Source: Pisaster brevispinus
Taxonomy: Eukaryota > Echinodermata > Asteroidea > Forcipulatida > Asteriidae
Direction of reading: 5' to 3'
NCBI GenBank assembly: GCA_023634235.1
Contig: JAMKCF010000007.1
Coordinates: 16,994,592 to 17,058,591, forward strand
Length of the DNA: 64,000 bases
Shown: one piece after another, positions 1-10,342 of the stretch
How positions within the stretch are numbered: the stretch's first letter is position 1
Layout of the letters: each line of letters begins with the position of its first letter
Notes under the pieces: generated by a model
The model's input: only the letters and a program-made list of their open reading frames with translations
Databases searched by the model: none
What the model was told of the DNA's origin: nothing
Translations under genes and position numbers: made by a program

Positions 1-310
1 AATCTTCCCTCACTTGGTCGCAGTGCCGGCTTCATCCAAAAGATGAGACCAGTGGGGATGGGCGATTCAGAAGGAAGAGCCGATGCACGTGCCACTAGAA
101 CGGATTGTGTACGGTGCGTTTTTTTTTTTTTTTATTCTTGGAAATGACGACCTCTTTTGGCGTAATGTAGCATTCAATGTCGGTCTGTTTTTCAAGTCTT
201 CACAGATGGATGATGATAAACGTAGCCAATTTATCGTTTCTATAGGCCCCTATGAACTGGTCCCTCGAGTTGGTACCGGACAACTGTGGCTAGTTCATGG
301 ACTATAAAAC
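1..310. repeat. 5' flank segment repeated at 12.2 kb
   Basis: This stretch matches 12190-12440 in the same orientation. Shared landmarks are a 'catccaaa(a/g)gatgagacca' block, the 'gaagagccgat' block, a T-rich run, a block around 'tttggcgtaatgta', and 'gcccctatga' at the right end. It lies upstream of the first receptor gene, whereas the 12.2-kb copy has no receptor gene after it. No gene is visible here; the 74-codon open frame at 83-307 crosses the T run and is not conserved in the second copy. Confidence 0.75.
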
Positions 311-672
311 ATGCATGTGCATTGAGCATAAAATAAGAAAAAAAAAGAGATACCCACTGAAGAGTCTGTTTTTGCAGCAACGTCTACTCAGCACGTCCTT
401 ATATGTTTTGTCTTAAGCTGGGCCGTTAAACGAGTCTAAAACAGTCCACAAAACCACCGCCTTACTTTAAAATCAACGAAGACATAATAACATTGCAGCA
501 TAACTTCTCCATTGTGGCAAAGTCGCTTTCCAAACAAGTTCAATGTGTTTCCTCGATTGAGAAATAACAGTTTTTTGTGTTTTTGGCTCAGAATTTAAGT
601 TGTCATGACATTGAGCAGGAAACACATCCCAATATTTGGCCTCTCAAACCCCTTCTGCCAGCTGAAGCCGGT

Positions 673-678
673 TATAAG
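673..678 (+). promoter_or_regulatory. TATA-like box of receptor gene 1
   Basis: TATAAG lies about 155 bases upstream of the start codon. The surrounding sequence is conserved in the second duplication unit, where the matching site is the stronger TATAAA at 6286. Conservation and position suggest a core promoter, but no transcript evidence is available. Confidence 0.4.
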
Positions 679-831
679 GACCAACTGTTGACATGATCCA
701 TTCACATAACCAGCACAACAGTCACTCAACGTGCTACATAGAAGAGACGCTCTACTTTATAAATTCCCCATAAGACTTGTAGGGTAGAGTTTTTCTTTTC
801 TAGAGGACTTATCTTGACTTGACACAAAAGA

Positions 832-2418
832 ATGGGGAGCCCAGCGTGGTGTTGGCGTGCTCTTGTCATTGCCGTTGCGGTCTTTTTGCCGTTTTCGACG
901 GCTGCTGGTTTTATCGACACACCCGGCAATGTGACTGTTCATGTCGGTGAAACAGCCCTGCTGAATTGCTCGGTGGATCCTGACAACTTCGGAAAGGCTA
1001 TGACTATGTATTGGAAAAAGGCAACAAGCAGCGGTAAGCTCTTTGTTACGTATGGCCTGGCCGTTAACGATACACTGTTCAGCACAAAATACTCCTTGGA
1101 TACCAGCGATGCCCCTGGTGTCTTCACATATAACCTAAGGATCGCCAACGCGAAAGTAGCTGATTCTGGTCAGTACCAGTGTACGGCTGTCGCCCAAAAC
1201 GGGAAAAGTCGCGCGAAACCTGGCAGCCTCAGTGTTGTGTCGCTGGAAACTAACAATGAACCACTAAATTGCAGTATCTACCCCAAGGTCCCAACTCTCG
1301 GGCAGAATGTGACCTTCTCGTGCACTGCACCCAGAGGCACCTCCCCCGACATGCTGACGTGGTGGATGGACGGTAGGGTTCGGATTCAATCAGAGGCCCA
1401 CCTTGCCAATGAGCACGGCATCTCATTTGTCAGAACACTTGCTGAAACGGACAACTCTGCCGAGTTCACCTGCATGGTTGGGTCATCATATTCAACAAGT
1501 AACACTATGAGCTGCAGTGTGATACCTGTTACTGGGCCCATGCGGGTCAAACTCACCCCGAGCATCCAGAACGCGGTCATTGCGGGCAACGCGACGATCA
1601 ATTGCCGTGGAACGGCCATCCCACCGGTGCATAGATATCGATGGCTGTATGGAATAGGAAATAATACCATCAAAATATCAGAAAAGAAGGGAAGGTTTTT
1701 TGTTGTGAATAACAAGGACTCGTCTTCACTTACTATCACGAGGCTAACTGCTGAGGACAACAACATGACGGTGCGCTGTGTCGCCCTAGACGCAATAACG
1801 AAGACGTTTGGCTTGGCAGAATTGCAAGTATCGAAGCCTCAAGTGGAGATCACGAGACAACAAACAACTCCCCCAGCAGCACAGACTGGTGAAGAGACCA
1901 CGCCGTTCTCACAGACAGATACGAATTCCCCACAAAACCACACGACAGCAGAGAATTTGATCGTCTTTGTTACCAAAGTACAAGATTGTGTGAAAGAATG
2001 CGCAAGAAAATTCCCTCCGCAGCAGAGCCCATCAGAAAACGGCAGTGGATCAGGGGATCGTGCGATTGCTGCAGTGTTCAGCCTCCTGGCACTCAGTGCT
2101 CTGCTCATCATCGGGGTGACGGTGTACATCTTCATAGTCTACACAAAGAAACGAGGTACCAAAGCGGGTGGGAGACTGTGGAGAAAATCACAGAAAAACG
2201 TAGCCATTGACCGCTTAAGAACACCGAAGCTGTCCGTTTTGAGCGTTTCTCATCAAGACCTGGATGCGGGAGACTCGGTTCAGCTCAAAGCTATCGAGGT
2301 GGTCGTTAACACGCCCTCTCCTGATAGGCAGTTTGGAGTTCACGACATGACAATCGAAGAAGCAACCCATTACGAAAACGCGATCGGTTATTACATGACG
2401 ACCCTTCACCAGTCATAA
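832..2418 (+). CDS. Ig-domain transmembrane receptor 1, truncated tail
   Basis: This single-exon frame of 528 residues predicts a cell-surface receptor. Residues 1-25 are a signal peptide. Three Ig domains follow: D1 with Cys46/Trp61/Cys117 and the DSGQYQC motif, D2 with Cys164/Trp177/Cys214 plus an outer pair Cys147/Cys228, and D3 with Cys258/Trp271/Cys316. A Ser/Thr/Pro stalk (335-410) holds potential N-glycosylation sites. The transmembrane helix is about 411-436 and contains no charged residue. The cytoplasmic tail has Tyr514 in a YEN context, a Grb2 SH2-type motif, and no ITIM. Compared with its tandem copy at 6448, the tail is cut short by a net 8-base insertion after codon 517, which replaces the last ~55 residues with eleven new ones. 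The start is chosen because it alone gives an immediate signal peptide and matches the start of the tandem copy. Ligand unknown; immune recognition is an inference. Confidence 0.85.
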   Translation: MGSPAWCWRALVIAVAVFLPFSTAAGFIDTPGNVTVHVGETALLNCSVDPDNFGKAMTMYWKKATSSGKLFVTYGLAVNDTLFSTKYSLDTSDAPGVFTYNLRIANAKVADSGQYQCTAVAQNGKSRAKPGSLSVVSLETNNEPLNCSIYPKVPTLGQNVTFSCTAPRGTSPDMLTWWMDGRVRIQSEAHLANEHGISFVRTLAETDNSAEFTCMVGSSYSTSNTMSCSVIPVTGPMRVKLTPSIQNAVIAGNATINCRGTAIPPVHRYRWLYGIGNNTIKISEKKGRFFVVNNKDSSSLTITRLTAEDNNMTVRCVALDAITKTFGLAELQVSKPQVEITRQQTTPPAAQTGEETTPFSQTDTNSPQNHTTAENLIVFVTKVQDCVKECARKFPPQQSPSENGSGSGDRAIAAVFSLLALSALLIIGVTVYIFIVYTKKRGTKAGGRLWRKSQKNVAIDRLRTPKLSVLSVSHQDLDAGDSVQLKAIEVVVNTPSPDRQFGVHDMTIEEATHYENAIGYYMTTLHQS

Positions 2419-2570
2419 TGTCTGACGACAATGATGGGAGAAACGATGGCGGCGGGTTGGACGCGTTGTACGAGAAACCACATCCGAAGAAGAAGAACAA
2501 TAAGAAACACCTTTGTGGCCCCCAAGCCGACAGCATCGACGAGCATTTGCCTGTGGTAACTGGAAATTAA
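2418..2570 (+). pseudogene. Out-of-frame remnant of receptor 1 C-terminal tail
   Basis: This frame matches the last ~50 residues of the tandem copy's tail, including a YEKP tyrosine motif, a lysine-rich stretch, HLCGPQAD and the terminal VVTGN. It is in a different frame from the receptor 1 reading frame and overlaps that frame's stop codon as TAATG. The frame has stayed open, so the frameshift is probably recent. It could also be joined by splicing or be a sequencing error. I do not propose that it is translated on its own. Confidence 0.7.
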
Positions 2571-5500
2571 CCATTCAAGTATGGTTGTTAATTTTTGCAT
2601 CGGGGATAATTAATGTACTTTGTTTTTACCCTTATACCGAAGTGAGGACTGTTTATTCAGTACTTTCCCAGTTTTTTCCACAGACCTCGTTAAAGTGCTG
2701 AGTATACAGTGCATGGACAAATCAATGTATGGGTAAAAAACAAATTATATTCAGAGTTAAAGTATGCTTACTACATTATAATTTTGTTTGGAAAAGTGCC
2801 CATCCAGTTTGATATTTTGTGGCGCGTCACTAATTTCTCACGCCTTTGCCATCTGCCTCTAAGGTGTTGACCATCTGCATCTTTGAAAATAATTGCCAAT
2901 ATAGTTGTGTATATTCGTCTTCATTAATAATGTGCGTATGTCTTGCTATACTGTAATTACGATATTGTTCACTCCAAGGCCCTGCATTTGTTTCACAGTT
3001 TATTTCATTGTTAAGAAACTAATTTTTTGAGGAAGAGTCTGTTACTTCAGCTTGAGAAGACAGCAATTGTTCCATCACTCTCTGTGGGAAAGGGATATAA
3101 ATTAAATCACAATGACATTGCATTGTTTTGAACAGTTCGTTTGTAAAGAAATTAATGCATTCAGACCTAGCCAACATGGCAAAAATGTCAAGTGGCTAAA
3201 CGAAGTTAAAACATTTAGTCATCTCTAATAACATGAGGCCCAATTATAGAGTTGCTAAAGCTAAAAAGTAGCTAAGCATAACAAAATCATACTTACCAGA
3301 ATAAGGTTACCAGCCAGAATACCATTCCACATGAATCATCTGTGACTGGTATCTGGCTTAGTTTTGTTTAGCAGAAAACATTCTAAGCACTATTTACTGT
3401 GCAGCTCTTTTAAATGTAGGCGTTTTCTTAACAGAATTTTTGTCAAATCACTCCAATCCAAAAAGGGTGCATGTAACAAATACGATATTTGAATTTTTAG
3501 ACCCATAACTGTTCTTAAAACTTTCTTGAAATTATTGAGAAGTTAATAGAAAACTGACTAGTGGCTTTTTTTGCCAAGTAGGCCTACAACTGCCTTTTCG
3601 GCTTGCAATTCGGACTTGCGGGAAAAATCACCCAACTAACAATTTTAATTTGCTCAGAATAAACTGTTACAAGCTTTTGAGGACCAAACCTTTCCCGTTG
3701 GCTAATTGTTGAACCCTCCGCTGACTTTTGACTCAATAAATCATTAGACTATTTGTATTATTATTATTACTTTACCCGCTAAAGCTTGAACACTCTGTTC
3801 GTGGAAAAGACTTGTTCAGAAGCTGTTTCTTTAACAGTTTTCACCTCTGTTTATACTTGCAGAGTCCCTCAAGGCTCTGTTCTTGAACCTTTGTTATTAT
3901 GTATGGCCTATAATATCATTGATATTTTTGGAATCTATGTAATATAATCAGTCATATCTTTTTGATACTCGCTGATGACGCAGGTCTTATGTACAGTTAT
4001 AATGATTCACGAAGCTGTAAATACACTATATTGAAACTGTGCAAATTACTGAGTGGTTCTTAGCCCAAAAACTGTGTATCTAAACCAGTAATTGTAATAA
4101 GATTATTTTTTGTTTGATACACAAAATTATAATAACTCGGTCCAGCTTAATGTTAAATGAGCCAAGTTCCACATCTATGTGAGTAAAATCTTACATATAT
4201 AAAAGACTAATACAACGATGTATGAAGTAAAACATCAAAAGAATTATGTTGGCATTTGAATCAATTAAATTGTTTCATTTCTAGAGTTTAACATTTGCAC
4301 AGTAGTCTACCCCCGTATGTGTAAAGTTCAATACTTGCTTATTTATCAAATTATTGTACACTTAATTAAAGGTAGGGTCATAGACTGGTAAATAATTAAA
4401 ACACAAGTACCATACATTTTTGGGGGGATACTTTCACTGCAGCTGTTGATAGTATAAAATTTTTTTAAAACCAGGGATTCCCTTTGAAGTAAAAATGGTT
4501 TCCATAGGTTGTTACCTTAAAACAATTGAAGCTGAGAAACGTTTCATGCATGAATCGTTTCTCAGATTTCTGAGGGTTGGTGGCCTTGCGCGAATGCAGT
4601 GACCAGAGATGCTGTTGGTAACGGCTGTCTCCTCTCTATAAACGTGGATTGATTCGACTTTCTTGTGTGAAAATAACGGGACAGTTTTGTTGCTGCTTTC
4701 TCAACAAGTGGCCACTGTATTGAGCTGAAAATTCCACGTGTTAATTGTATATATACTTTTTTTTTTTGCCTGTAAATTAGCATTACGGTGACAAAAACCA
4801 GTCTACGTACCTCTAAATATAAACCGAGCTGTCCGTACAATATATATCGTTTGACACCGTGAACGTACCACTTTGTTAAGAATGTTTTATCTAACTGCTT
4901 GATGTTTTATCATAATTCGTGCAAATATAAAATGTTCAAATACGTGAATAATACATTCATTGCAAGTAACACAAGCCATTTGTTACTACGCGTTTAATGC
5001 TTACGTCGATACCTACTCATATGTTACCCAGAATACCACAGAGAACAATTGTTTTTTGGTTGAGCCCGGTATCTAGTAATGGTCAATGATTAAACTTTTC
5101 ATAACTGCAGTTATCATCAAAACTTTCAATAAATACATTTCATTCCATTCTAAGAACTCCAGGGCTAGAATTGACCCGGTTCCTGGTCCCAAATGGGCCA
5201 AGCTGACTGGCTCAAATCTGTAAAGCTATCCTCGTAAGACCAAATCCATGTTTTAAAACCAGTTTTCGTGTCAGGCTAGCCCAGAAATGGGTCAAGGCCC
5301 CAGTCACCCCAGATGTCGGTCAATTTTGACCCGGGAGTTTTCAGAATGTCTTGACAGCAATAACATAAATCCAAATGAATTAATGAATCACTTTGTACAA
5401 TTGACACGATTATTATACTGATAATAAACTGTATTTAATTAAGTTGTTTGTGAAAGGGTTTTGCTCAATAAACACACAATTTAACAAACCTGTAAGCAAG

Positions 5501-6285
5501 GCGAACCGGTTTAATCAAAAAGAGAAAAATATTTAAAAAAAAATTTAAAAATGACAAGACTTTTAGAAAGGATCATTTGTGACTCGGGGAGACTGACTTA
5601 AGCCCGGCTCATACTTCACGCGACAGTTGAATGCGAAGCGAATTTTGGTGAGGTAATATTTGGTACGCGCCGTTTTTTCAAATGTGACGCAAGAAAAGTC
5701 GCTTCGCTTTCGCTTTCGCGAGAAGCATACTTCCATCTTTAGTCTACTCTGGATGATGGCCACGTGACATGGAATATACAATGGCCAGTTGGAAGAGGCC
5801 AAAGGGGACGAAACTCTGTGTTCTTCATTTTTTAAATTTGTTCAAGCCAAAATTATTTATGATTTTCCTCTAATTAGAACGAAATTTATTAAACAAAACA
5901 AATCAAGGCTTAAGTAATACAAGACACTTAGTGGGCAAGTAAAGAAGTCACTAAATGTCGAAATGTTATAACTACAGACACCACTGGATGGCCTAAATAG
6001 TTCGAGAGTCTATGGGGAACTGCCACACACAAGGGTTTTAAACGAGTCGTACACTGTCAACAAAACCTGCACCTTACATTAAAAACAACGAAGACACAAT
6101 ACCACTGCAGCAACACTTCCCCATTGTGGTAACGTCGCTTTAAAAACAAGTGCAATGTGTTTTCCCGATTGAGAAATAACAGTTTTGGTGTTTATGGCTA
6201 AGATTTAAAGTTGTCATGACATTGAGCAGGAAACACATCCCAACATTTGGCCTCTCGAACCCCCTTCCTGCCAGCAGAAGCCGGC

Positions 6286-6291
6286 TATAAA
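6286..6291 (+). promoter_or_regulatory. TATA box of receptor gene 2
   Basis: A perfect TATAAA lies 157 bases upstream of the receptor 2 start codon. The flanking 'cagaagccgg' and 'acaaactgttga' blocks are nearly the same in unit 1. The expected start of transcription, 25-30 bases on, falls near 'tccattcacataacc'. Confidence 0.45.
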
Positions 6292-6447
6292 GACAAACTG
6301 TTGACGTGATCCATTCACATAACCAGCACAACAGTTACTCAATGTGCTACATAGAAGAGACATTCTACTTTTTAAATTCCCCATAAGACTTGTAGGGTAT
6401 ATATATTTTTATTTTCGAGGGGACTTTTCTTGACTTGACACAAAAGG

Positions 6448-8508
6448 ATGGCAAGCCCACCGTTGTGTTGGGGTGCTCTTGTCATTGCCGTTGCGGTCTT
6501 TTTGCCGCTTTCGACGGCTGCTAGTTTTATCGACACACCCGGCAATGTGACTGTTCATGTCGGTGAAACAGCCCTGCTGAATTGCTCGGTGGATCCTAAC
6601 AACTTCGAAAATTCTATGATGATGTATTGGTACAAGGAAACGAGCAGCGGCGGGTTCTATGTTACGTATGACCAGGCCGTTTACGGGACGCAGTTTATTG
6701 GTTCAAAAAAGTACTACCTGGATACCAGCGAAGCCCCTGGGGTCGTCACATATAACCTAAGGATCACCAACGTGAACGTCGCTGATTCTGGCCAGTACCA
6801 GTGTACGGTTGTCGACAAAAACGGGACAATACGCGCGAAACTTGGCAGCCTCAGTGTTGTGTCGCTGGACACTAACAATGGACCACTAAGATGCAGTATC
6901 TACCCCAAGGTCCCAACTCTCGGGCAGAATGTGATCTTCTCGTGCACTGCACCCAGAGGCACTTCCCCCAACATGATGACGTGGTGGATGGACGGTAGGG
7001 TTCAGATCCAACCAGAGGCCCGCCTGGCAAAAAAGCACGGCATCTCGTTTGTCAGAACACTTGCTGAAACGGACATTTTTGTCGAGTTCACCTGCCTGGT
7101 TGAGTCATCATTTTCACCAAGTAACACTATGAGCTGCAGCGTGATACCTCTTACTGGGCCCATGCTGGTAAAACTCACTCCGAGTGTCCAGAACGCGGTC
7201 ATTGCGGGCAACGCGACGTTCAAATGCCGTGGAACGGCCATCCCACCGGTGCATACATATCGATGGCTTTATGGAATAGGAAATAATACCATCAACATAT
7301 CAGCGAGGAGAAAAAGGTATTTTGTTTTTAATAACGGGGACTCATCTACTCTTACCATCACGAGGCTTACTGCGGAGGACAACAACGTGTGGGTGCGATG
7401 TGTCGCCCTAAACGCAAAAACTAGGAAGCTTGGCTCGGCGAAACTACTTGTATCGACTACTCAAATGGAGATGACGAGTCAACAAGCAACATCCCCAGCA
7501 GCCAAGACTGGTCAAGTCTATTCACTGAGTACTACGATTGCCAGAAATCAAGAAGGAACCTCTGGGAGTACCCCGTTCTTAGAAACGGACCGGGAATCCA
7601 CCAAAGCTATGACAGACCAAGAATTTTTTGAGACCACGCCGTTCTCAGACACACTACATGTATCGACTACTCAAGTGGAGATCACCGGTCAACAAACAAC
7701 ATCCCTAGCAGCCAAGACTGATCAAGTCTCTTCACTGAGCACTACGACTGCCAGAAATCAAGAAAGAACCTCTGGGACTACCACGTCCTTAAAAACGGAC
7801 CGAGAATCCACCAAACATACGACATTTCAAGAGTCTGAGACCACGCCGTTCTCACAGACGGCCAACAATTCCCCACAAAACCACACGACAGCAAAAACTT
7901 TGATCAGCTTTGTTACCAACGTACGAGATTGTGTGAAAGAATGCGCGGGAAAAATCCCTCCGCAGCAGAGTCCATCAGAAAACGGCGGTGGATCTGGGAA
8001 TCGTGCGATCGTTGCAGTGTTCAGCCTCCAGGCCCTCTGTGCTCTGCTCATCTTGGGGGTCACGGTGTACATCTTCATAGTCTACACAAAGACAAGATGT
8101 ACCAAGGCGGGTCGGAGACTGTGGAGAAAATCGCAGAAAAACGTAGCCATTGACCGTTTAAGATCGCCGAAGCTGTCCGTTTTGAGCGATTCTCATCAAG
8201 ACCTGGATGCGGGAGACTCGGTCCAGCTCAAAGCTATCGAAGTGGTCGTTAACACGCCCTCTCCTGATTGGCAGTTTCGGGTTCACGACGTAACAATCGA
8301 AGAAGCAGCCCACTACGAAAACGCGAAATGTGACGACCCTCCACCATCAGTCATATTGTCTGACGACACTGATGGGAGAAAAGATGGCGGCGGTGTGGAC
8401 GCGTCGTACGAGAAACCAGATCCGATGAAAAAGATCAATAAGAAACACCTTTGTGGCCCCCAAGCCGACTGCATCGACGAGCATTTGCCTGTGGTAACTG
8501 GAAATTAA
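6448..8508 (+). CDS. Ig-domain transmembrane receptor 2, full-length tail
   Basis: This is a 686-residue single-exon paralogue of the gene at 832. It has a signal peptide (1-25) and three Ig domains with cysteine pairs 46/119, 166/216 (plus outer pair 149/230) and 260/318. The Thr/Ser-rich stalk is long (336-518) because it contains two ~70-residue repeats. The transmembrane helix is about 520-546. The tail carries Tyr623 (HYENA, Grb2-type YxN) and Tyr654 (SYEKP) and no ITIM or ITAM. Relative to receptor 1, D2, D3, membrane and tail are nearly identical, while D1 has many substitutions around the predicted C'-D loops. The start aligns with receptor 1. Likely a cell-surface adhesion or immune receptor; family membership beyond Ig superfamily is not resolved. 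Confidence 0.88.
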   Translation: MASPPLCWGALVIAVAVFLPLSTAASFIDTPGNVTVHVGETALLNCSVDPNNFENSMMMYWYKETSSGGFYVTYDQAVYGTQFIGSKKYYLDTSEAPGVVTYNLRITNVNVADSGQYQCTVVDKNGTIRAKLGSLSVVSLDTNNGPLRCSIYPKVPTLGQNVIFSCTAPRGTSPNMMTWWMDGRVQIQPEARLAKKHGISFVRTLAETDIFVEFTCLVESSFSPSNTMSCSVIPLTGPMLVKLTPSVQNAVIAGNATFKCRGTAIPPVHTYRWLYGIGNNTINISARRKRYFVFNNGDSSTLTITRLTAEDNNVWVRCVALNAKTRKLGSAKLLVSTTQMEMTSQQATSPAAKTGQVYSLSTTIARNQEGTSGSTPFLETDRESTKAMTDQEFFETTPFSDTLHVSTTQVEITGQQTTSLAAKTDQVSSLSTTTARNQERTSGTTTSLKTDRESTKHTTFQESETTPFSQTANNSPQNHTTAKTLISFVTNVRDCVKECAGKIPPQQSPSENGGGSGNRAIVAVFSLQALCALLILGVTVYIFIVYTKTRCTKAGRRLWRKSQKNVAIDRLRSPKLSVLSDSHQDLDAGDSVQLKAIEVVVNTPSPDWQFRVHDVTIEEAAHYENAKCDDPPPSVILSDDTDGRKDGGGVDASYEKPDPMKKINKKHLCGPQADCIDEHLPVVTGN
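7453..7857 (+). repeat. 210-nt tandem repeat encoding the receptor 2 stalk
   Basis: Two in-frame copies of about 70 codons begin at 7453 (STTQMEMTSQQ) and 7663 (STTQVEITGQQ). Each is rich in Thr and Ser, and both contain ARNQE and a DREST-type block. Receptor 1 holds only one shortened version. The repeat lengthens the spacer between the Ig domains and the membrane and probably arose by unequal crossing-over. Confidence 0.85.
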
Positions 8509-10236
8509 TCATTTAAGTTCAAGAATGGTTGTTAATTTTTGCATCGGGGATAATTAATGTCCTTTTTTTACCCCTTTACTGAAGTGAGGACTGATTATTC
8601 AGTACTTCCCCAGTTTTGTCCACAGACCTCGTAAAAGTACAGAGCATAAAGTGCACAGACAAATCGGTGTATGGGTAAAAAACAAATTATATTCAGGGTT
8701 AAAGTACGCTTACTACACTACCATTTGATTGGAAAAGTGCCCATACATTTTGATATTTTGTGGCGCATCCTAACTTCTCATGCCTTTGCCATCTGCCTCT
8801 AAGGTGTTGACCATCTGCGTCTATGGTAAAGTAATTGCCAATATAGTTGTGTAGATCCATGTTCATTGATTGTGTGTTTATCTCTTGATATACTGTACTT
8901 ACGAAATATGCCTACAGTTTGTTCACACGAAGGCCCTGCATTTGCTTTGCAGTTTATTGCAGTTTTACAAGTTTACAAGTTCCGTTTTCAGACCTACCAA
9001 AATAGCATGGAAAAAATGTCATGTGGCTAAACGACGTCGAAACATTAAGTCATCTCTAATAACATGAGGCCCAATTATAGAGCTGCTCAAGCACAAAAGT
9101 AGCTAAGCATAACAAAATCATGCTTACCAGAATGAGGTTACCAGCCAAAATACCATTCCACATGTATCATCTGTGACTGGTATCTGGCTTAGTTTTGTTT
9201 AGCTGAAAATATTCTATAAGCACTATTTACTATGCAGCTCTTTTAAATGTAGGCGTTTTCTTAACATAATTTTTGTCAAATCACTCCAATCCAAAAAGGG
9301 TGCATGTAACAAATACGATATTTGAATTTTTAGACCCATTACTGTTCTTAAAACTTTCTTAAAATTCTTGAGAAGTTAATAGAAAACTGACTAGTGGCTT
9401 TTTTTGCCAAGTAGGCGTACAACTGCCTTTTCGACTTGCAATTCGGATTTGCGGGAAAAATCACCCAACTAACGAGTTTAATTCGCTCTGAATAAACTTT
9501 TACAAGCTTTTGAGGACCAAACCTTTCCCGTTGGCAAATTGTTGAACCCTCCGCTGACTTTCGACTCAATAAATCATTAGACTATTTGTATTTTTATTAT
9601 TACTTTACCCGCTAAAGTTTGAACACTCTGTTCGTGGAAAAGACTTGTTCAGAAGCTGTTTCATTAACAGTTTTCACCTCTGTTTATACTTGCAGAGTCC
9701 CTCAAGGCTCTGTCCTTGGGCCTTTGTTATTATGTATGGCCTACAATATCATTGATATTTTTGGAATCTATGTAATATAATCAGTCATATCTTTTTGTTA
9801 CTCGCTGATGACACAGGTCTTGTGTACAGTTAGAATGACAGACGAAGCTGTAAATACACTAAATTAAAACTGTGAAAATAACCGACTGGTTCTTAACCCA
9901 AAAACTATGTATTTAAACCAGTAAATCTAATAAGATTATATTTTGTTTGAGACACAAAACTAAACTTACTCAGTCCAGCTTAATGTATATTGAGCCAAGT
10001 ACCACATCTATAGGAGTAAAATCTTACGTATAGAAAAGACTAATACAATGATTTATGAGGTAAAATATCTTTACAAATATGTTGGCATTGTGAATCAACT
10101 AAATCGTTTCGTTTAAAGAGTTTAACAAGTGCAGAGTAGCCTACCCCCGTATACATAATTATCAAATCAATGTACACTTAATTAAAGGTAGGATGGGCCA
10201 TAGACTGGTAATAACTTAAAACAAAAGTATCATACA

Positions 10237-10342
10237 TTTTTATTTTATTTTATTTTTATTTTTTTATTTATTTTAAAAAAAATTTTTTAATTTTTTTTAA
10301 TTTTATTTTTTAAAATTATTATTATTACTATTATTTTTTTTC
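10237..10342. repeat. T/A low-complexity tract
   Basis: About 100 bases composed almost only of T and A. It is absent from the matching place in duplication unit 1 near 4420, so it expanded after the duplication or arrived as a homopolymer tail. Confidence 0.8.

Larger units (their letters stand above)
425..5815. repeat. Segmental duplication unit 1 (plus-strand receptor locus)
   Basis: This is the first copy of a tandem duplication; the second is 6035-11725. Homology covers the promoter region, the whole receptor gene and about 3.2 kb of 3' flank. It ends near a block with 'ccacgtgacatgg' (about 5760 and 11668). Apart from the gene and its shifted tail, 2571-5815 looks non-coding: AT-rich DNA with a GGGTCA/TGACCC repeat at about 5160-5340. 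Flank and coding sequence are both highly similar, so the duplication looks fairly recent and DNA-mediated rather than by retroposition. Confidence 0.85.

Noticed and set aside
411..436. Charged transmembrane residue suggesting pairing of receptors 1 and 2 with an ITAM adaptor
   Set aside because: The helices (positions are residues of receptor 1, about 411-436) contain no Lys, Arg, Asp or Glu, so an activating adaptor is not supported.
1386..1766. Long opposite-strand frames within the receptor genes (also 7002-7241, 47015-47377, 58217-58585)
   Set aside because: They are shadows of real coding sequence without domains or their own signals.
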